DNA from: WAPX01 sp964622075
GTDB lineage: Archaea > Halobacteriota > Archaeoglobi > Archaeoglobales > Archaeoglobaceae
Length of the DNA: 22,974 nt
NCBI GenBank assembly: GCA_964622075.1
Contig: CAZUMR010000055.1
Coordinates: forward strand, 1 to 22,974
Reading direction: 5' to 3'
The translations under genes were made by a program, and so were the position numbers. This document shows positions 20,699 through 22,974 of the stretch, in pieces; position 1 is the first letter of the stretch; each line of letters starts with the position of its first letter. Below the pieces are notes generated by a model. It saw nothing but the letters and a program-made list of their open reading frames with translations, was not told the origin of the DNA and searched no databases.

Positions 20699-22591
20699 TC
20701 ACACCCTGAACCTGTTCTTGTATTCCAGAATGATCTTCTCGAAGTCCTCAACTTTCCTCTTCTTCAGCTCGTCCAGCTTTTCTTTGTAAACTCTCTCAAA
20801 CTCCTCAGCATTGACTATTGCAAATCCATCCGCAACCCTGACTGATACCTCACTTCTGTCAATTACAGGTATTTCCTCCTCGTAGAAGACTTCCAGAGCG
20901 GTATGGGCCATCTTGTCCTTCTCAGCTATCACGGCCTTTACTCCCTTGGAGCACAGGTATTCTGCTTGAGATTTTCCTCCCCCTGCAGACACCTCTATCA
21001 GAATAACATCTCCTTCTCCAATTCCCGCCTCTCTTTCGAGTTTTTCTATACACTCCCTTGTGAACTTTTCAAGCAACTTTATGCTTTTCCATCCACTGAA
21101 TTCGAGCATCTTCATTGCCTTCAGGGCTTCCACTCTTTCCCTCAGTTCCTCTATAGTTCTGTCCTTCTCCTTCAGCAGCTTTCTCAATTCTGAAAGTTCT
21201 GCCTCAAGACTCCTAACATAGTTTTCTTTCCTTATTTCTCTGTGCTCCTCTCTCGCAATGGCCACAAGTTTGCTCCTTAGTCTCTCCACCTCTTCTCTCA
21301 GCTCCTCGACCTGTTTTCTCAGCAGCCTGTTTTCCAGTTCAAGCTCTCTTATAACTCTACCAGCCCTTGTGTCTTTAACTTCCTGTTTCTGCGACTTCTT
21401 CTTGCTCTTTGCTTCACTTCTGCTTTCTTTTCTCTCTATCAGCTCCTTAAGAGTTAATCCCCTTATTATTCCAGCCTTCACAGCATCAACGTCTATTCCC
21501 GGTGGAATTCTCTTCTCAACGTTCAGGAGTTTGCTCTTGTGAGCGTTGTAAGCGTCAATAGCGGCTGAAAGAGCGTCCCTCTCATGGTCGTTGGATATCT
21601 CACTTCTGTATGGGGAAACGAGATGTTTCTTCCTCTCCACACTCGTATCTTCTTTCGGTACATGGAGTACTGCGTTGAAACTTGCTCTCAACTTGCTTAC
21701 GAAGTCGGGTGGATTGCTCTTATCAGTAGCAATCACAACTGGCTTTCCAAAGGACAGTATGTACTCAACTACTTCAGCAGGACTCCACCCCTTCTTACTC
21801 TTGACCCCAAGCAGGTTACCTTCAAGGTCGAGAACGGCGATGGCTGTGGTTGTGCCCGGATCAACTCCAACTATTGTGTGGGTTGTCTGGCGGGAAAGGG
21901 GTATGTACTCCACCCTGTCCTTTTCCACGGCCTCGACCTTTACCTGAACGTTACCACTTCTGAAAGATGCTATCGGTATTTCCCTCCTTGGAGCCTTGAC
22001 CGTTATTATCCCCCTCGATATCCCTCCATACCCGTGCCTGACCTCTTCATCGTACTCAAACCCCTTCTCATCAAGTATTTCCTTGATTTCCCTGTAAACT
22101 CTTCTCACTTCCTCGTGTACTTTCCTGCGATACCTGTTCTGACTCCATCCACCCTTGCCGAGACTCCTGTTTCTTGAGACAGTTATTGTCGTCCTGTCAG
22201 AAAATACCGAGACCTCTTCTCCAACCCCAAAGCTCGCAAGTATGGCACAGGCCTTGGCCTCATCAATTGGATTTCTTATATCTATCTTCAGCCCAAACCT
22301 CTTTGCAAGGGCAGGGAGGGGGTACTTCCCGGCTACCTGAACGAGCCTGACCTCCGGTAGCTTTTTCAGGAAAGATATTAGCTCCTCCCTCGATGAGAAG
22401 AGCTCTGAAGTATTATCGACCGCTATTATTTCCGGCCTGTAGTTTTTGACGAGTCTGAAAAGCTTTGCTCTGGAAACTTCCCTAAACTCCCTGTCTCCAC
22501 TTTCAAGACCGAGCACATACAGAGCATACTTAGGTCTCCTTCTGCCGTGAATTGAGCCCCTTACGATATCTATTCCGAATATGCAGGGCAT
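20699..22591 (-). CDS. DUF460 (COG2433) protein: two RNase H-like domains and a coiled coil
   Basis: A 630-residue archaeal protein of the DUF460 family, function unknown. Two RNase H/RuvC-like modules can be seen. The first has FGIDIV (Asp8), IIAVDN (Asp59) and PIDEAKACAIL (Asp110). The second has VGVDPGTTTAIAVLD (Asp244), VIATDK (Asp290) and ERDALSAAIDAY (Asp339, Asp346). Between them lies a basic region (SRNRSLGKGGWSQNRYRRK). Residues about 405-495 are a long Glu/Arg/Lys/Leu coiled coil, followed by an alpha/beta C-terminal domain. The acidic residues suggest metal-dependent action on nucleic acids, but this is inference. The ATG follows the amphi-Trp gene's stop by one base, so they are co-transcribed. 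Confidence 0.85.
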   Translation of the reverse strand: MPCIFGIDIVRGSIHGRRRPKYALYVLGLESGDREFREVSRAKLFRLVKNYRPEIIAVDNTSELFSSREELISFLKKLPEVRLVQVAGKYPLPALAKRFGLKIDIRNPIDEAKACAILASFGVGEEVSVFSDRTTITVSRNRSLGKGGWSQNRYRRKVHEEVRRVYREIKEILDEKGFEYDEEVRHGYGGISRGIITVKAPRREIPIASFRSGNVQVKVEAVEKDRVEYIPLSRQTTHTIVGVDPGTTTAIAVLDLEGNLLGVKSKKGWSPAEVVEYILSFGKPVVIATDKSNPPDFVSKLRASFNAVLHVPKEDTSVERKKHLVSPYRSEISNDHERDALSAAIDAYNAHKSKLLNVEKRIPPGIDVDAVKAGIIRGLTLKELIERKESRSEAKSKKKSQKQEVKDTRAGRVIRELELENRLLRKQVEELREEVERLRSKLVAIAREEHREIRKENYVRSLEAELSELRKLLKEKDRTIEELRERVEALKAMKMLEFSGWKSIKLLEKFTRECIEKLEREAGIGEGDVILIEVSAGGGKSQAEYLCSKGVKAVIAEKDKMAHTALEVFYEEEIPVIDRSEVSVRVADGFAIVNAEEFERVYKEKLDELKKRKVEDFEKIILEYKNRFRV

Positions 22592-22592
22592 G

Positions 22593-22835
22593 TTAATCCG
22601 AGATCGTTATTTTGCTCTTTCTCCTGAACTCTATTTCGATTTCGAGCTCTCCCTCCTCGTAGTAAATTTCAACCTCTACCGGTTCGGAGAGCGGGAGTTC
22701 TATTTTTCTTCCGTCAACGGTGAGGGATACCACTCCTCTTTCAATGTTATCCGCAAGTTTTCTTAAAAATTCTGCAAGCTCCCTACCACTCATGGAGGTC
22801 TCAGCTTCGAACACATTTTCGGGTGCGTTTTCCAT
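22593..22835 (-). CDS. Amphi-Trp domain protein
   Basis: An 80-residue protein with the small amphi-Trp domain: SGRELAEFLRKLADNIERGVVSLTVDGRKIELP, then a strand pair VEVEIYYEEGELEIEIEF. The domain is named for a Trp that is Phe here. Its function is not known; it is common in archaea, alone or attached to other domains. The frame opens 35 residues further upstream, running towards the tRNA promoter, but the ATG at 22835 is the real start because a minus-strand TATA element (ttttaagc) is centred 26 bp before it. The stop lies one base before the DUF460 start, so the two proteins are probably functionally linked. Confidence 0.8.
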   Translation of the reverse strand: MENAPENVFEAETSMSGRELAEFLRKLADNIERGVVSLTVDGRKIELPLSEPVEVEIYYEEGELEIEIEFRRKSKITISD

Positions 22836-22852
22836 GTTGTAGTGTTGAGAGT

Positions 22853-22868
22853 AAAAGCTTAAAAACGT
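22853..22868. promoter_or_regulatory. Shared A/T element between the amphi-Trp gene and tRNA-Ser
   Basis: One A/T block, aaaagcttaaaaac, lies about 27 bp from the amphi-Trp ATG (minus strand, 22835) and about 28 bp from the tRNA 5' end (plus strand, 22890). It can be read as a TATA box in both directions. A second plus-strand A/T element, catatttt (22871-22878), is too close to the tRNA to set its 5' end. Confidence 0.5.
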
Positions 22869-22889
22869 TGCATATTTTGTACTGTTAGA

Positions 22890-22971
22890 GCCGGGGTTGC
22901 AGAGAGGTACTGCGCCGGCCTTGAGAGCCGGTGCCCGCAAGGGCTCCTGGGTTCGAATCCCAGCCCCGGCG
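22890..22971 (+). tRNA. tRNA-Ser (anticodon TGA)
   Basis: A complete class II tRNA. The acceptor stem gccgggg (22890-22896) pairs with ccccggc (22964-22970), followed by discriminator G at 22971. The D stem is gcag/ctgc, and the anticodon stem is ccggc/gccgg (22915-22919, 22927-22931). The loop cttgaga has anticodon TGA at 22922-22924, reading UCA serine codons. A long variable arm, gccc-gcaa-gggc, and T arm ctggg-ttcgaat-cccag complete it. The long variable arm and G73 agree with serine identity. CCA is not encoded and no intron is present. Confidence 0.95.
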
Positions 22972-22974
22972 TTT

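Noticed and set aside
21584..22177. 197-codon plus-strand frame opposite the DUF460 gene
   Set aside because: It lies fully antisense to a well-supported conserved gene and has no recognisable domain or start signals.
22836..22940. N-terminal extension of the amphi-Trp protein towards the tRNA gene
   Set aside because: It would overlap the tRNA on the opposite strand, lacks family similarity, and the TATA box lies inside it.

Overview
The window reads as chromosomal DNA of a thermophilic euryarchaeon, most likely one of the Archaeoglobales. The evidence is a thermosome, a PGF-CTERM surface protein, KptA, archaeal TATA boxes about 25 bp ahead of start codons (leaderless messages), a methanogen-type HdrA-MvhD fusion beside an FwdF-like polyferredoxin, and several archaea-specific families (DUF460, DUF473, PAC2 chaperone, ACT/COG2150, amphi-Trp). 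No phage, insertion sequence or CRISPR array is visible. The genus cannot be fixed from sequence alone.

Layout. 1-288: C-terminus of a cell-surface protein with a Ser/Thr/Pro stalk and PGF-CTERM tail. 468-5225: four separately promoted plus-strand genes (CimA/LeuA-type synthase, small Fe-S protein, GTPBP1-like GTPase, DUF72 protein). 5233-6375: divergent pair, ACT-domain regulator (-) and KptA (+). 6518-9798: operon of an exported membrane-anchored protein, an ABC ATPase and a MacB/FtsX-type permease. 9922-14761: redox block (HdrA-MvhD fusion and eight-cluster polyferredoxin) followed closely by CoaBC. 14813-15310: LeuD-type small subunit. 15412-16986: divergent class II PurE (-) and Sua5 (+). 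17028-18191: DUF473 and PAC2 chaperone operon (-). 18342-19973: thermosome subunit (-) with a palindrome at its predicted transcription start. 20179-20658: unrecognised basic-tailed protein (+). 20699-22835: DUF460 and amphi-Trp operon (-). 22890-22971: tRNA-Ser(TGA) (+).

How the parts relate. Most of the content is housekeeping: cofactor, purine and branched-chain precursor synthesis, tRNA modification, and protein folding or assembly. The best candidate for a less ordinary system is 9922-13601. There an electron-bifurcating-type flavoprotein already fused to its MvhD electron-entry domain sits beside a polyferredoxin whose eight cluster motifs match the number in FwdF, with no HdrB/HdrC, hydrogenase or Fwd catalytic subunit in the window. 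A second recurring signal is structural: short tandem duplications lie between genes, and in three cases they copy the 3' end of a gene including its stop codon, in frame. Using promoter spacing I moved four starts downstream of the longest reading frame (5730, 14813, 15994, 22835). I moved two others using ribosome-binding sites (13613, 17441).
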